Positions 17,760 to 25,619 of a stretch of DNA of 64,000 bases are shown here, piece after piece (positions within the stretch are counted from its first letter, which is position 1; each line of letters starts with the position of its first letter). The notes under the pieces were generated by a model. That model did not search any database, was not told the origin of the DNA, and saw only the letters and a list, made by a program, of their open reading frames with translations. Origin of the DNA: Mycobacterium sp. ITM-2016-00316 (GTDB lineage Bacteria > Actinomycetota > Actinomycetes > Mycobacteriales > Mycobacteriaceae); assembly GCF_002968335.2 (NCBI RefSeq), contig NZ_CP134398.1:1984001-2048000 (forward strand), written 5' to 3'. Position numbers and translations under genes: made by a program.

Positions 17760-17804
17760 GTGCATCACATTCTCGTAGTAGCCAGCACCCGCAGCGGGGT
17801 CTGA
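17760..17804 (+). CDS. Branched-chain amino-acid leader peptide
   Basis: This is a 14-codon ORF, GTG to TGA, reading VHHILVVASTRSGV. It carries consecutive Ile-Leu-Val-Val codons, the two Val being GTA, a rare codon at this GC content. It lies 75 bp before the stand-alone LeuA-domain gene and overlaps the 5' arm of a long-range stem, the arrangement of classical ribosome-stalling attenuators of ilv/leu genes in actinobacteria. Confidence 0.7.
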   Translation: MHHILVVASTRSGV

Positions 17805-17842
17805 TCCAGACCGACCCCCCGCTGTGGGTCGGAAGCTACTAC
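17775..17842 (+). promoter_or_regulatory. Attenuator structure for branched-chain amino acids
   Basis: GTAGTAGC (17775-17782), which is the Val-Val region of the leader peptide, is perfectly complementary to GCTACTAC (17835-17842). Between them CCGACCC (17811-17817) can pair with GGGTCGG (17826-17832), and AGCGGGG (17793 onward) can instead pair with the C-rich run near 17815-17821. These are mutually exclusive helices of the attenuator type. A ribosome stalled at Val or Leu codons would block the outer stem. Confidence 0.65.
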
Positions 17843-17879
17843 CCGTCGGTCGCTCCCTTTGAGCAGAGAAGACCGGCAC

Positions 17880-18350
17880 ATGAACACTCACACCACCACC
17901 ATCGCGAGCCCGCGCTTCGCGGATTTCTTCGACGCACCCCTGCCGCGCGGACTGCGCGACCTGGCCGCCGAGATGTCCTGGGATGACGTCGCGGACACCT
18001 TCGGTTCCAGCGCCGGGCCGCTGCGGCTGAGCCAGTGGGAGCGAGCGGACCGGACACCCGGTCGCCGCCACGCGCACACCTATCGGGCCACCATCGCCAT
18101 CGGTGCGCGCACCATCATCGCGTCCGCCACGGCCTCGGGCCCGCTCGGCGCGCTGACCGCCATGCTCTACGAACACGGCATCGCCGTCGAGATGCTCAAC
18201 TTCCACCAGCTGCAGGCCGGCGGGCAGACCGCGACGTTCATCCGCGGCACCGACGGAGTGGACACCGAATGGGCGATCGGCTGGTCGGAATGCCCGAACC
18301 AGTCCGCACTGCGTGCCGTCATCGCCTGCGCGAACCGGCTCCTCGTCTAG
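17880..18350 (+). CDS. Stand-alone LeuA allosteric (dimerisation) domain protein
   Basis: A 156-aa protein without a catalytic TIM barrel. The second half reads ASGPLGALTAMLYEHGIAVE, then LNFHQLQAGGQTATFIRG and IGWSECPNQSALRAVIACAN, which matches the C-terminal regulatory domain of 2-isopropylmalate synthase (GNGPLxA...VGFDVxVLDYxEHA ... VWGVGIxxSxxxASLRAVVSAVNR). The N-terminal ~60 residues (RFADFFDAPLPRGLRDLAAE...WDDVADTFG) are not recognised. Such short proteins are sometimes misnamed homocitrate synthase. With a branched-chain leader upstream it is likely a leucine-sensing or LeuA-modulating subunit; that role is inferred. Confidence 0.72.
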   Translation: MNTHTTTIASPRFADFFDAPLPRGLRDLAAEMSWDDVADTFGSSAGPLRLSQWERADRTPGRRHAHTYRATIAIGARTIIASATASGPLGALTAMLYEHGIAVEMLNFHQLQAGGQTATFIRGTDGVDTEWAIGWSECPNQSALRAVIACANRLLV

Positions 18351-18352
18351 CG

Positions 18353-18413
18353 GCCGAAACTGTATTCCAGACGGGAAAGTTCGACTCAGGACCTTCCGGA
18401 ATACCGTTTCGGC
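18353..18413. terminator. Bidirectional terminator hairpin
   Basis: A 16-bp left arm at 18353-18368 (GCCGAAACTGTATTCC) pairs with 18398-18413 with a single mismatch. It lies between the convergent LeuA-domain gene and the first CYP136-like gene, so it can serve both. Confidence 0.8.
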
Positions 18414-18459
18414 GGCACGTATTTAGCGTTTGGGGTGGGAAACCGAACAGCGTCGAGCA

Positions 18460-19953
18460 TCAGAGCGGACGCAGGATGACCGGCATACCGTCCATCGGCA
18501 CCGGCATACCGGCGTAGTCCAGCTTCGCCTTGTAGCCGGGGTACGGCGGCTCCAGGCGGTACTTGCGCAGCAACCGGTGCATGACGGTCTTGATCTCCAG
18601 CTGCCCGAACACCATGCCGATGCACTTGTGCGCGCCGCCGCCGAACGGCGCGAACGCGTAGCGGTGCCGCTTGTGCTCATTGCGCGGCTCGGCGAAGCGA
18701 TCCGGGTCGAACTTCTGCGGGTCGGTCCACAGTTCGGGGAGGTGATGGTTGATCGACGGCCAGGTCACCACGTTCGTGTTGGCCGGGATGAAGTGGCCGA
18801 GCAGTTCGGTGTCGCGCACGGTGGAGCGCACATTGAAGGGCAGCGGAGTGACCAGGCGCAGAGCCTCATTGATCACCAGGTCCAGGGTCTCCAGCTTGTC
18901 CAGGGCCTCGATGTCGAGCGGTCCGTCGCCGAGGCGTTCGCTTTCCTCGCGACAGCGTTCCTGCCATTCCGGGTTGGCGGCCAGGTGATACACCATCGTG
19001 GTCAGCGTCGAGGTGGACGTGTCGTGCGCGGCCATCATCAGGAAGATCATGTGGTTGACGATGTCCTGATCGGTGAACGTGTTGCCGTCCTCGTCGGCGG
19101 TCTGACAGAGCACCGTGAGCATGTCGGTGCCGTCGGAACCGCGCTTCTCCTTGACCCGTTCCTCGAAGTAGTGGTCGAGGACCTTGCGGGCTTGCAGACC
19201 CCGCCACCACTTGAACGGCGGCACGCCGGTGCGGACGATGGCGCCGCCCGCGCGGGTGGTCATGGTGAACGCGTCGTTGACCTTGGTCACCAGTTCCTTG
19301 TCGCTGCCGGGCTCATGTCCCATGAACACCACCGAGGCGATGTCCAGCGTCAATTCCTTGACCGCCGGGTAGAACAGGAAGCGGGCATCGTTTTCCACCC
19401 AGTCCCCGGCGATGACCGCCGATGCCACCCGGTCGATGTGCTCGACATAGCCCGTGAGCCGGGAGCGGGTGAAGGCCTCCTGCATGATGCGGCGGTGGAA
19501 CATGTGCTCGTCGAAGTCGAGCATCATCAGCCCACGGTTGAAGAAGGGCCCGATGACCGGATCCCAGCCCTTCTGCGAGAAATCCTTGTTGCGGTTCGAG
19601 AACACCGCCTGGGTGGCGTCCGGCCCGAGCGCGGCCACGCTGGGCAGCGCGGGGGAGTAGGCGTAGTGCACCGGGCCGAACTTCTTGTACACCTCGAGCA
19701 GGTACTCCGGCCCGGCCCGGAACGTCTCGATCATGTGACCCAGGATGGGCACACCCGAGTCGCCCATCACCGGCTTCAGTCCGCTGCCCGCAGGCGGTTC
19801 GGCCAGCACGAACTGCTTGAAATCGTGTTGCCGCAGCCGCTTTTCGACCGACCCGAGGCCGGGCATGTTGTTCAGCGTGGGGGTGAACTTCCGCTTGGCC
19901 TGATCCATCAGGTAGGCCGGGGTGCTGATGGTCGGCTTGCTCGTGATCGTCAC
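18460..19953 (-). CDS. CYP136-like cytochrome P450, copy 1
   Basis: A 497-aa P450, long for a bacterial one and matching mycobacterial CYP136 (M. tuberculosis Rv3059, ~492 aa). The I-helix is MMAAHDTSTST, the K-helix ExxR is in INEALRLVTP, and the heme loop is FGGGAHKCIGMVFGQLEIK. The N-terminal ~60 residues (AYLMDQAKRKFTPTLNNMPG) are typical of this family. Copy 2 is directly upstream (20065-21552), about 75-80% identical by eye. The promoter region carries an operator shared with copy 2. The substrate is unknown; CYP136 is usually linked to lipid or alkane-like molecules. Confidence 0.88.
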   Translation of the reverse strand: MTITSKPTISTPAYLMDQAKRKFTPTLNNMPGLGSVEKRLRQHDFKQFVLAEPPAGSGLKPVMGDSGVPILGHMIETFRAGPEYLLEVYKKFGPVHYAYSPALPSVAALGPDATQAVFSNRNKDFSQKGWDPVIGPFFNRGLMMLDFDEHMFHRRIMQEAFTRSRLTGYVEHIDRVASAVIAGDWVENDARFLFYPAVKELTLDIASVVFMGHEPGSDKELVTKVNDAFTMTTRAGGAIVRTGVPPFKWWRGLQARKVLDHYFEERVKEKRGSDGTDMLTVLCQTADEDGNTFTDQDIVNHMIFLMMAAHDTSTSTLTTMVYHLAANPEWQERCREESERLGDGPLDIEALDKLETLDLVINEALRLVTPLPFNVRSTVRDTELLGHFIPANTNVVTWPSINHHLPELWTDPQKFDPDRFAEPRNEHKRHRYAFAPFGGGAHKCIGMVFGQLEIKTVMHRLLRKYRLEPPYPGYKAKLDYAGMPVPMDGMPVILRPL

Positions 19954-20020
19954 TGACGGAGCTCCTCAAACTGTTCGTGCGGACAGACCTGTGGTCGATG
20001 TCACTCTTTGCAGACATCCT

Positions 20021-20056
20021 GTACGCCACACTTGACGCCTGTCAAGTTTGGTGTCG
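20021..20056. promoter_or_regulatory. TetR-type operator before CYP136-like copy 1
   Basis: ACTTGAC GCCT GTCAAGT (20030-20047) is a perfect 7-bp inverted repeat with 4-nt spacer, 77 bp upstream of the copy 1 start. The flanking CCTGTACGCCA is also shared with the operator at 21626. It overlaps a possible -35 (TTGAC). Confidence 0.8.
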
Positions 20057-20064
20057 GTGTGCGT

Positions 20065-21552
20065 TCAACGGATGGCGCGCAAGATGATTGGCATGCCGTC
20101 CATCGGCACCGGCATCCCGCCGTTGTCCCATTTCGGGGTGTAGCCGGGCTTGACCAGTTCCAGCCGGTAATTGCGCAGCATCCGGTGCACGATCGTCTTG
20201 ATCTCCAGCTGGCCGAAGACCATGCCGATGCACTTGTGCGCGCCGCCGCCGAACGGCGCGAAGGCGTAGCGGTGTTTCTTGTGTTCGCTGCGCGGCTCGG
20301 CGAAGCGGTCCGGGTCGAACTTCTCCGGGTCTGTCCACAACTCGGGCAGTCGGTGGTTCATCCCCGGCCAGGTCACCACGTTGGTGCCGGCGGGCACGTA
20401 ATACCCGAGCAGATCGGTGTCGCGAACGGTCTGGCGCATGTTGAACGGCAACGGTGTCACCATGCGCAGTGACTCGTTGATCACCAGATCGAGGGTTTCC
20501 AGCTTGTCGAGCGCCTCGATGTCGAGCGGGCCGTCGCCGAGGCGGTCGGACTCGTCACGGCAGCGCTGCTGCCACTCCGGGTGGGCGGCCAGGTTGTAGG
20601 CGATGGTCGTCGTCGTCGACGTCGAGGTGTCGTGCGCGGCCATCATCAGGAAGATCATGTGGTTGACGATGTCTTCGTCGGAGAACGAGTTCCCGTCGTC
20701 ATCGCTGGTGTGGCAGAGCACCGACAACATGTCGGTGCCGCCCGAGTTGCGGCGCTCCTTGATGCGCTCGACGAAGTAGTCCTCCAGCACCTTGCGGGCG
20801 CGCAGCCCCTGCCACCACTTGAACGGGGGCACGCTGAACCGCAGGATCGCCCCGCCCGAGCGGGTGGTGGTGGCGAACGCGTCGTTGACCTTGGTGACCA
20901 GTTCGTGGTCGTGCCCGCCGTGCTCGTGGCCCATGAACACCACCGAGGCAATGTCCAGGGTCAGTTCCTTCATGGCGGGGTGGAACAGGAAGCGGGCGTC
21001 ATCGGTGGGCCAGGCGGCGACCTCGGCGGTGGCGACCTGGTCGATGTGCTCGACGTAACCGGTCAGCCGGGTCCGGGTGAAGGCCTCCTGCATGATGCGG
21101 CGGTGGAACATGTGTTCCTCGAAATCCAGCATCATCAACCCGCGGTTGAAGAACGGGCCGATGACCGGATGCCAGCCCTTCTGCGAATAGTCCTTGTTCC
21201 GGTTGGAGAAGATCGTCTGGGTGGCATCCGGGCCCAGCGCGACGATCGAGGGCAGGATCGGCGAATCGGCAAAGGTGATGGGGCCGCGGGTGTTGTAGAG
21301 GTGCAGCGGGAAGTCCGCGCCCTCGCGGAACATCTCGATGATGTGCCCGACCAGTGGCAGGCCGGAGTCGCCGGCGATGGCCTTGAGCCCGCTGCCCGCC
21401 GGGGGTTCGGCCAGGATGTGCTGCTTCCACTCGTGGGTGAGCAAACGCTTCTCGATGGCGCCCATGCCGGGGATCGTGTTGACCGTCGGGGTGAATCGTC
21501 GTCTGGCCTGATCCAGCAGGTAGCTCGGGGTACTGATGGTCGTCATCGGCAA
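20065..21552 (-). CDS. CYP136-like cytochrome P450, copy 2
   Basis: A 495-aa P450 with the same landmarks as copy 1: MMAAHDTSTSTTTT I-helix, INESLRMVTPLPFN K-helix, and heme loop FGGGAHKCIGMVFGQLEIK. It lies next to the TetR and SDR genes as the single cyp136 does in M. tuberculosis (Rv3057c-Rv3059), so by position it is the conserved copy and copy 1 is the duplicate. Differences concentrate in the N-terminal third and the F-G region, which would suit divergence of substrate range. It is divergent from tetR with the second operator between them. Confidence 0.9.
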   Translation of the reverse strand: MPMTTISTPSYLLDQARRRFTPTVNTIPGMGAIEKRLLTHEWKQHILAEPPAGSGLKAIAGDSGLPLVGHIIEMFREGADFPLHLYNTRGPITFADSPILPSIVALGPDATQTIFSNRNKDYSQKGWHPVIGPFFNRGLMMLDFEEHMFHRRIMQEAFTRTRLTGYVEHIDQVATAEVAAWPTDDARFLFHPAMKELTLDIASVVFMGHEHGGHDHELVTKVNDAFATTTRSGGAILRFSVPPFKWWQGLRARKVLEDYFVERIKERRNSGGTDMLSVLCHTSDDDGNSFSDEDIVNHMIFLMMAAHDTSTSTTTTIAYNLAAHPEWQQRCRDESDRLGDGPLDIEALDKLETLDLVINESLRMVTPLPFNMRQTVRDTDLLGYYVPAGTNVVTWPGMNHRLPELWTDPEKFDPDRFAEPRSEHKKHRYAFAPFGGGAHKCIGMVFGQLEIKTIVHRMLRNYRLELVKPGYTPKWDNGGMPVPMDGMPIILRAIR

Positions 21553-21613
21553 CGCTCCTCGGAAGGTCCTCCCACCAACAGGGCCGTGTGGTGGATCTCA
21601 CTCTCGAAACCAT

Positions 21614-21652
21614 CCTGTATGCCAGACTTGACGCATGTCAAGTTTTGTTCTG
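21614..21652. promoter_or_regulatory. TetR-type operator between CYP136-like copy 2 and tetR
   Basis: ACTTGAC GCAT GTCAAGT (21626-21643) is a perfect inverted repeat of the same form as that at 20030. It lies 74 bp from the P450 start and 38 bp from the tetR start, so it should regulate both. The upstream CATCCTGTATGCCAGA matches the other copy closely. Confidence 0.82.
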
Positions 21653-21680
21653 GCGTGGCGCGGTGCAAAGGTTTAGTGCC

Positions 21681-22325
21681 ATGAGCGCCATCCCCGATAC
21701 GGAATCCGAGACGCGGCGCAGTCGCGGGGACCGCCAACGCGATGCGATCGTCAAGGCGGTGCGTGAGCTGCTGGGCACCAAACCCTTCGCCGACCTGTCG
21801 GTGAGCATGATCAGCGAACGCGCCGGAGTGGCCCGGTCGGGCTTCTACTTCTACTTCGACTCCAAATACGAAGTACTGGCCTTCATCGTCAAGGACGCGC
21901 TGGCCGAACTGGATGTGCTGACCCACAACTTCGCCCCGCGCGACCCCGGGGAGTCGCCCGCCGCGTTCGCCAAGCGGATGGTCGGCAGTGCGGCCGCCGT
22001 TTTCGCCACCAACGACCCGATCATGGCGGCCTGCACCGCCGCGCAGGCCACCGACAAGCAGATCGCGGCCATCATGAACGACTTCGAGGACCTGGTGATC
22101 GCCAAGATCGTCGGCGTCGTCGAGGACGAGGTGCGCAAGGGCACCCGACCCATCTCCGATGACATCCCGGCCCTGGTCCGCATGCTGACCGCGACCACCG
22201 CGATGACGCTGTCCCACGACGCGGCGTTCGTCGGGCGCGGTACCGACCCGGAACGTGCGATCGATGTGTTGGAACGGCTGTGGCTGAGCGCCCTGTGGGG
22301 AACCGCGGCGTCCTGGGAGGACTGA
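21681..22325 (+). CDS. TetR-family regulator of the CYP136-like genes
   Basis: A 214-aa TetR protein: N-terminal helix region RQRDAIVKAVRELLGTKPFA, HTH ISERAGVARSGFYFYFDSKY (near residues 45-64), then a helical ligand domain (DALAELDVLTHNFAPRDPGE...). ATG 21681 gives a normal-length N-terminus; in-frame upstream codons would start within the operator. It corresponds by position to Rv3058c. The two identical operators imply it represses itself and both P450 copies, with a lipophilic ligand as inducer. Confidence 0.88.
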   Translation: MSAIPDTESETRRSRGDRQRDAIVKAVRELLGTKPFADLSVSMISERAGVARSGFYFYFDSKYEVLAFIVKDALAELDVLTHNFAPRDPGESPAAFAKRMVGSAAAVFATNDPIMAACTAAQATDKQIAAIMNDFEDLVIAKIVGVVEDEVRKGTRPISDDIPALVRMLTATTAMTLSHDAAFVGRGTDPERAIDVLERLWLSALWGTAASWED

Positions 22326-22359
22326 TTGGGCAGCGTCGGCGCTCGGTAGGGTCGTGCAC

Positions 22360-23217
22360 ATGGGTCAGGCGGACAGCTTTGCGGGGAAACGAGTTCTGCT
22401 CACCGGCGCGGCCAGCGGTATCGGCCGCGCGACCGCATTGATGCTGGCCCGCCATGGGGCCGAGCTCTATCTCACCGACCGCGACGTCGAGGGCCTGGCC
22501 ACCACGGTCGTCGATGCTCAGGCCCTCGGCGCGCAGGTGCCCGCACACCGGGCGCTGGACATCTGCGACTTCGACGCCGTCTCCGCGTTCGGTGCCGATA
22601 TCCACTCCGCGCACGGTGCGATGGACATCGTGATGAACATCGCCGGGATCTCGGCCTGGGGCACCGTCTCGACGCTCACCCATCAACACTGGAAGTCGAT
22701 GGTCGACGTCAACCTGATGGGGCCGATCCACATCATCGAGACGTTCGTGCCGCCGATGGTCGCCGCCGGGCGCGGTGGGCACCTGGTGAACGTGTCCTCG
22801 GCGGCCGGCATCGTCGCGCTGCCGTGGCACGCCGCCTACAGCGCCAGCAAGTACGGGCTGCGCGGCCTGAGCGAGGTGCTGCGCTTCGACCTGGCCCGAC
22901 ACCGGATCGGGGTGTCTGTGGTGGTGCCGGGAGCGGTGAAAACCGGCCTGGTGCAGACGGTTCAGATCGCCGGCGTGGACCGCGAGGATCCCCGGGTGGC
23001 CAAATGGGTGGAACGGTTCGCCGGGCACGCCATCTCCCCGGAGAAGGCCGCCGAGAAGATTCTCACCGGGGTACGGCGCAACCGGTTCATGGTCTACACC
23101 TCGCCCGATATCCGTGCGTTGTACGCCTTCAAGCGCGCCGCGTGGTGGCCCTACAGCGTGGCCATGCGTCAGGTGAACGTACTGTTCACCCGGGCGCTGC
23201 GTCCGAAATCCCGCTAG
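22360..23217 (+). CDS. SDR-family oxidoreductase (Rv3057c-like)
   Basis: A 285-aa SDR: GAASGIGRATALMLARHG cofactor loop, NIAG near residue 92, NVSSAAGIV and YSASKYGLRG with catalytic Tyr and Lys (~158/162). The C-terminal part YTSPDIRALYAFKRAAWWPY is characteristic of mycobacterial Rv3057c-type SDRs. ATG 22360 is preferred over GTG 22354 because a TAGGGT (22347-22352) sits 7 nt before it, fitting a leaderless mRNA; the gene also follows tetR by 34 bp and may be read through. It is probably the partner dehydrogenase for the P450 product. Confidence 0.9.
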   Translation: MGQADSFAGKRVLLTGAASGIGRATALMLARHGAELYLTDRDVEGLATTVVDAQALGAQVPAHRALDICDFDAVSAFGADIHSAHGAMDIVMNIAGISAWGTVSTLTHQHWKSMVDVNLMGPIHIIETFVPPMVAAGRGGHLVNVSSAAGIVALPWHAAYSASKYGLRGLSEVLRFDLARHRIGVSVVVPGAVKTGLVQTVQIAGVDREDPRVAKWVERFAGHAISPEKAAEKILTGVRRNRFMVYTSPDIRALYAFKRAAWWPYSVAMRQVNVLFTRALRPKSR

Positions 23218-23420
23218 GCCGGCGCCAGGTCCCCGCCGGGCGCCGGCGCGAACTCGGGAGCACTCGGTGACCCGGTCCTTGTCGTGGTGGTCGTGGTCGT
23301 CGTCGTGGTGGTCGACACCGGGGCGACGGTGGACGTGTCCGCCGGCTCGGAACTGTTGGCACAGCCGGGCAACAGCAGGACTGCGGCCGACACTGTTGCG
23401 GCCGTGATGCGCACGCTCAT
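23214..23420 (-). CDS. Small Thr-rich lipoprotein
   Basis: A 68-aa exported protein. The signal peptide SVRITAATVSAAVLLLPGC has a plausible lipobox (LPGC), followed by a low-complexity stalk with 11 consecutive Thr, then Pro/Ala-rich GSPSAPEFAPAPGGDLAPA. The Thr run is encoded by a GTC/GTG-type triplet tract on the + strand (23281-23316) and could vary in length. No known domain. It converges on the SDR with stops overlapping by 3 bases. It may be O-mannosylated on the Thr run, as known for mycobacterial lipoproteins; that is inference. Confidence 0.6.
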   Translation of the reverse strand: MSVRITAATVSAAVLLLPGCANSSEPADTSTVAPVSTTTTTTTTTTTRTGSPSAPEFAPAPGGDLAPA

Positions 23421-23439
23421 GGGTGTCGATGGTAGGTGC

Positions 23440-24594
23440 TCAGCGCTTACCCCAGTCCCAAGACGGTGCGGACAGCATGGTCTGGCCCTCGATCCGGGTC
23501 TCGCCCCACTCCTTGATCAGCTCCACCGTCGACTCGGGCGCCAGCAGCTCGACCAGACCCGCCGAGTGCGTCACCACCACCACCTGGGTGCTCGCTGCGG
23601 CAGACCGGATCATCCCGGCCAGTGGGGCCACCAGATCGGGGTGCAGTGAGGTCTCGGGCTCGTTGAGCACCATCAGCGACGGTGGCCGCGGGCTCAGCAG
23701 TGCGGCACCCCACAGCAGGAAACGCAGTGTGCCGTCCGATAATTCGGCGGCCCGCAAGGGTCGCAGCATCCCGGTCTGATGGAGCTGCAGCTCGAAGATC
23801 CCGTCGCGTACCGCGACCGAGAGCCGCGCACCGTCGAATGCATCGGCCACCGCTCGGGGCAGGTCGTCGAAACCGACCTCGATGATGGTCTGTACCGCGG
23901 CGGCCAGGTCCGCACCGTCATCGGAGAGCACCGGGGTGCGGGTGCCGACCTGAGGGCGACGCGCCGGGGCGGCCGCGTCGACCCGGAACCCGTCGTAGAA
24001 CCGCCAGCCGCGCAACCGCTCCCGCACCGCTGCGAGCTCGGGGTGGGTACCCGGGTCGGCGAACTCGGCCAGCACGCTGCGGTAGCTGGGCAGCGACTGG
24101 GCCAGCCGGTCGAAACCGCGGCCGGTTTCGGCGCTGACCTCGGCGTAATCGCGGGTGCGTTGCACCAGCGTGGCGGCGGGTCGCAACACCGGGCCGGCGA
24201 AGAGCGCCTCGCGTTTGATCTCGGGATCGCGGGCGAAGAACGAGCCCGGGCCCGCGTACTGGGGCATCCCGAGGTCGATCAGATAGCCGAAATCATCTGA
24301 GGCAAAACCGAGTTCGAGAGACACCGGGCGGGTACGGGTGGTGCCCTGGGTCTTGCCGGTGCGCCGGGCGCCCGATGTCTGCTCGGGGCCGGCCCACAGC
24401 ACCGATTCCAGGCCGCCTTCGCGGGCCAGCGAGCCGATGACCGCGCCGCTGCCGCAGTCTGCCAGCAGTCGCAGCGCCCGGTACACCGAGGACTTACCTG
24501 TGCCGTTTGCGCCGGTGACGACCGTCAGACCACCCAACGGCAGCACGATCTCGCGCAGCGAACGATAGCCACGGATCGCGACGGTGCTCAGCAC
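23440..24594 (-). CDS. AAA-family ATPase (RecF/OLD-like)
   Basis: A 384-aa single-chain ATPase starting with the family opener LSTVAIRGYRSLREIVLPLG and Walker A GANGTGKSS (residues ~32-40). The signature/Walker B region is ELSDGTLRFLLWGAALLS then SLMVLNEPETSLHPDLVAPL, followed by a conserved H-loop VVVVTHSAGL. There is no TOPRIM nuclease as in OLD proteins, so it resembles the predicted ATPases of the AAA_21 group. It overlaps the dinB2 stop by 7 bp (GTG 24594), implying coupled expression with the translesion polymerase and a possible DNA-repair link. Confidence 0.8.
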   Translation of the reverse strand: MLSTVAIRGYRSLREIVLPLGGLTVVTGANGTGKSSVYRALRLLADCGSGAVIGSLAREGGLESVLWAGPEQTSGARRTGKTQGTTRTRPVSLELGFASDDFGYLIDLGMPQYAGPGSFFARDPEIKREALFAGPVLRPAATLVQRTRDYAEVSAETGRGFDRLAQSLPSYRSVLAEFADPGTHPELAAVRERLRGWRFYDGFRVDAAAPARRPQVGTRTPVLSDDGADLAAAVQTIIEVGFDDLPRAVADAFDGARLSVAVRDGIFELQLHQTGMLRPLRAAELSDGTLRFLLWGAALLSPRPPSLMVLNEPETSLHPDLVAPLAGMIRSAAASTQVVVVTHSAGLVELLAPESTVELIKEWGETRIEGQTMLSAPSWDWGKR

Positions 24595-25619
24595 GGCATC
24601 TCCAATTCCAGTCGGACGCCCAACAACCGGACGGGACGGTCGAGTGCGAAATCGTCGAGCAGAGCCAGCGCCTGGGCGGTGATGGTGGCCGGGTCGTTCC
24701 CGGGCGCGGGCAGCTTGCGGATCTTGGTCCGGGTGAAGAACGTACTGGTGCGCACCGTCACCGCCACCCGGGTCACGGTACGGCCTTCGGCGACGATCTC
24801 GGTGAGCGTCTGGGCGGCGAGATCGGTGACCGCACGGTCCATCTCGGTGCGATCGGTCAGGTCGTGCGGGAACGTCACGACGTGGCTGCGCGAGCGCGGC
24901 ACCCAGGGCTGCGAGCTGACCTCGGTATCGCCGCCGCCCTTGGCCAGCAACAGAATCCCCAGCCCGGTGCTGGGGCCGAACGCCTCGGTCAGGGTGGTGG
25001 CGTCGGTCGCGGCGAGGTCGGCGACCGTACGGATATCCATCGCGGCAAGCTTTTTGGCCGTCTTGGGGCCCACCCCCCAGAGTGCGTCGACGGGGCGGTC
25101 GCCCATGAGCGTCATCCAGTTGTCCGCCGTCAGGATGAAGATCCCGGCGGGTTTGCCGAACCCGGTGGCCACCTTGGCGCGCTGCTTGTTGTCACTGATG
25201 CCGACCGAGCAGGACAGCCCGGTCTCGGCGGCGATGACGGTGCGGATCCGGTCCGCGAGCTCGACGGGGTCGGCGACATCGGCACCGAGATAGGCCTCGT
25301 CCCAGCCCCATACCTCCAATGGGTGGCCCAGGTCGCGCAACAGCCCCATCACCCGCTCGGAGGCCCGGTCGTAGGCCTGCGGGTCCGATGGCAGAAAGGT
25401 GGCATCCGGGCATCTGCGGGCCGCGACGCGCAGCGGCATCCCGGCGTGCACACCGAAGTCGCGGGCCTCGTAGGACGCGCAGGTGACGACCTTGCGCGCC
25501 TCGGTGGGGTCCCCGCTGCCGCCCACGATGACGGGCAGGCCGACCAGTTCGGGATGGCGCTGCAGTTCGACCGAGGCCAGGAACTGGTCCAGGTCGACAT
25601 GCAGAATCCACGTGCTCAC
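24588..25619 (-). CDS. dinB2: Y-family DNA polymerase IV, DinB2-type
   Basis: A 343-aa Y-family polymerase (M. tuberculosis DinP/Rv3056 by position). The catalytic residues are in HVDLDQFLASVE (Asp near residue 8) and VWGWDEAYLGADV (the usual SxDEA appears as GWDEA), with the steric gate region at FLASVE. The palm, thumb and little-finger domains are complete, with the HhH region WGVGPKTAKKLAAMDI. The C-terminus ends RLLGVRLELEMPC and lacks a QLxLF-type beta-clamp motif, as known for DinB2. It is in an operon with the upstream tetR (4-bp overlap) and the downstream ATPase. Confidence 0.92.
   Translation of the reverse strand: MSTWILHVDLDQFLASVELQRHPELVGLPVIVGGSGDPTEARKVVTCASYEARDFGVHAGMPLRVAARRCPDATFLPSDPQAYDRASERVMGLLRDLGHPLEVWGWDEAYLGADVADPVELADRIRTVIAAETGLSCSVGISDNKQRAKVATGFGKPAGIFILTADNWMTLMGDRPVDALWGVGPKTAKKLAAMDIRTVADLAATDATTLTEAFGPSTGLGILLLAKGGGDTEVSSQPWVPRSRSHVVTFPHDLTDRTEMDRAVTDLAAQTLTEIVAEGRTVTRVAVTVRTSTFFTRTKIRKLPAPGNDPATITAQALALLDDFALDRPVRLLGVRLELEMPC

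Noticed and set aside
17880..18350. Homocitrate or isopropylmalate synthase enzyme
   Set aside because: At 156 aa it has no TIM-barrel catalytic domain; only the C-terminal allosteric domain is recognised.
23277..23320. GTC/GTG repeat as a CRISPR or VNTR locus
   Set aside because: There are no spacers. The tract is in frame within a signal-peptide-bearing lipoprotein and encodes Thr, so it is a codon repeat.
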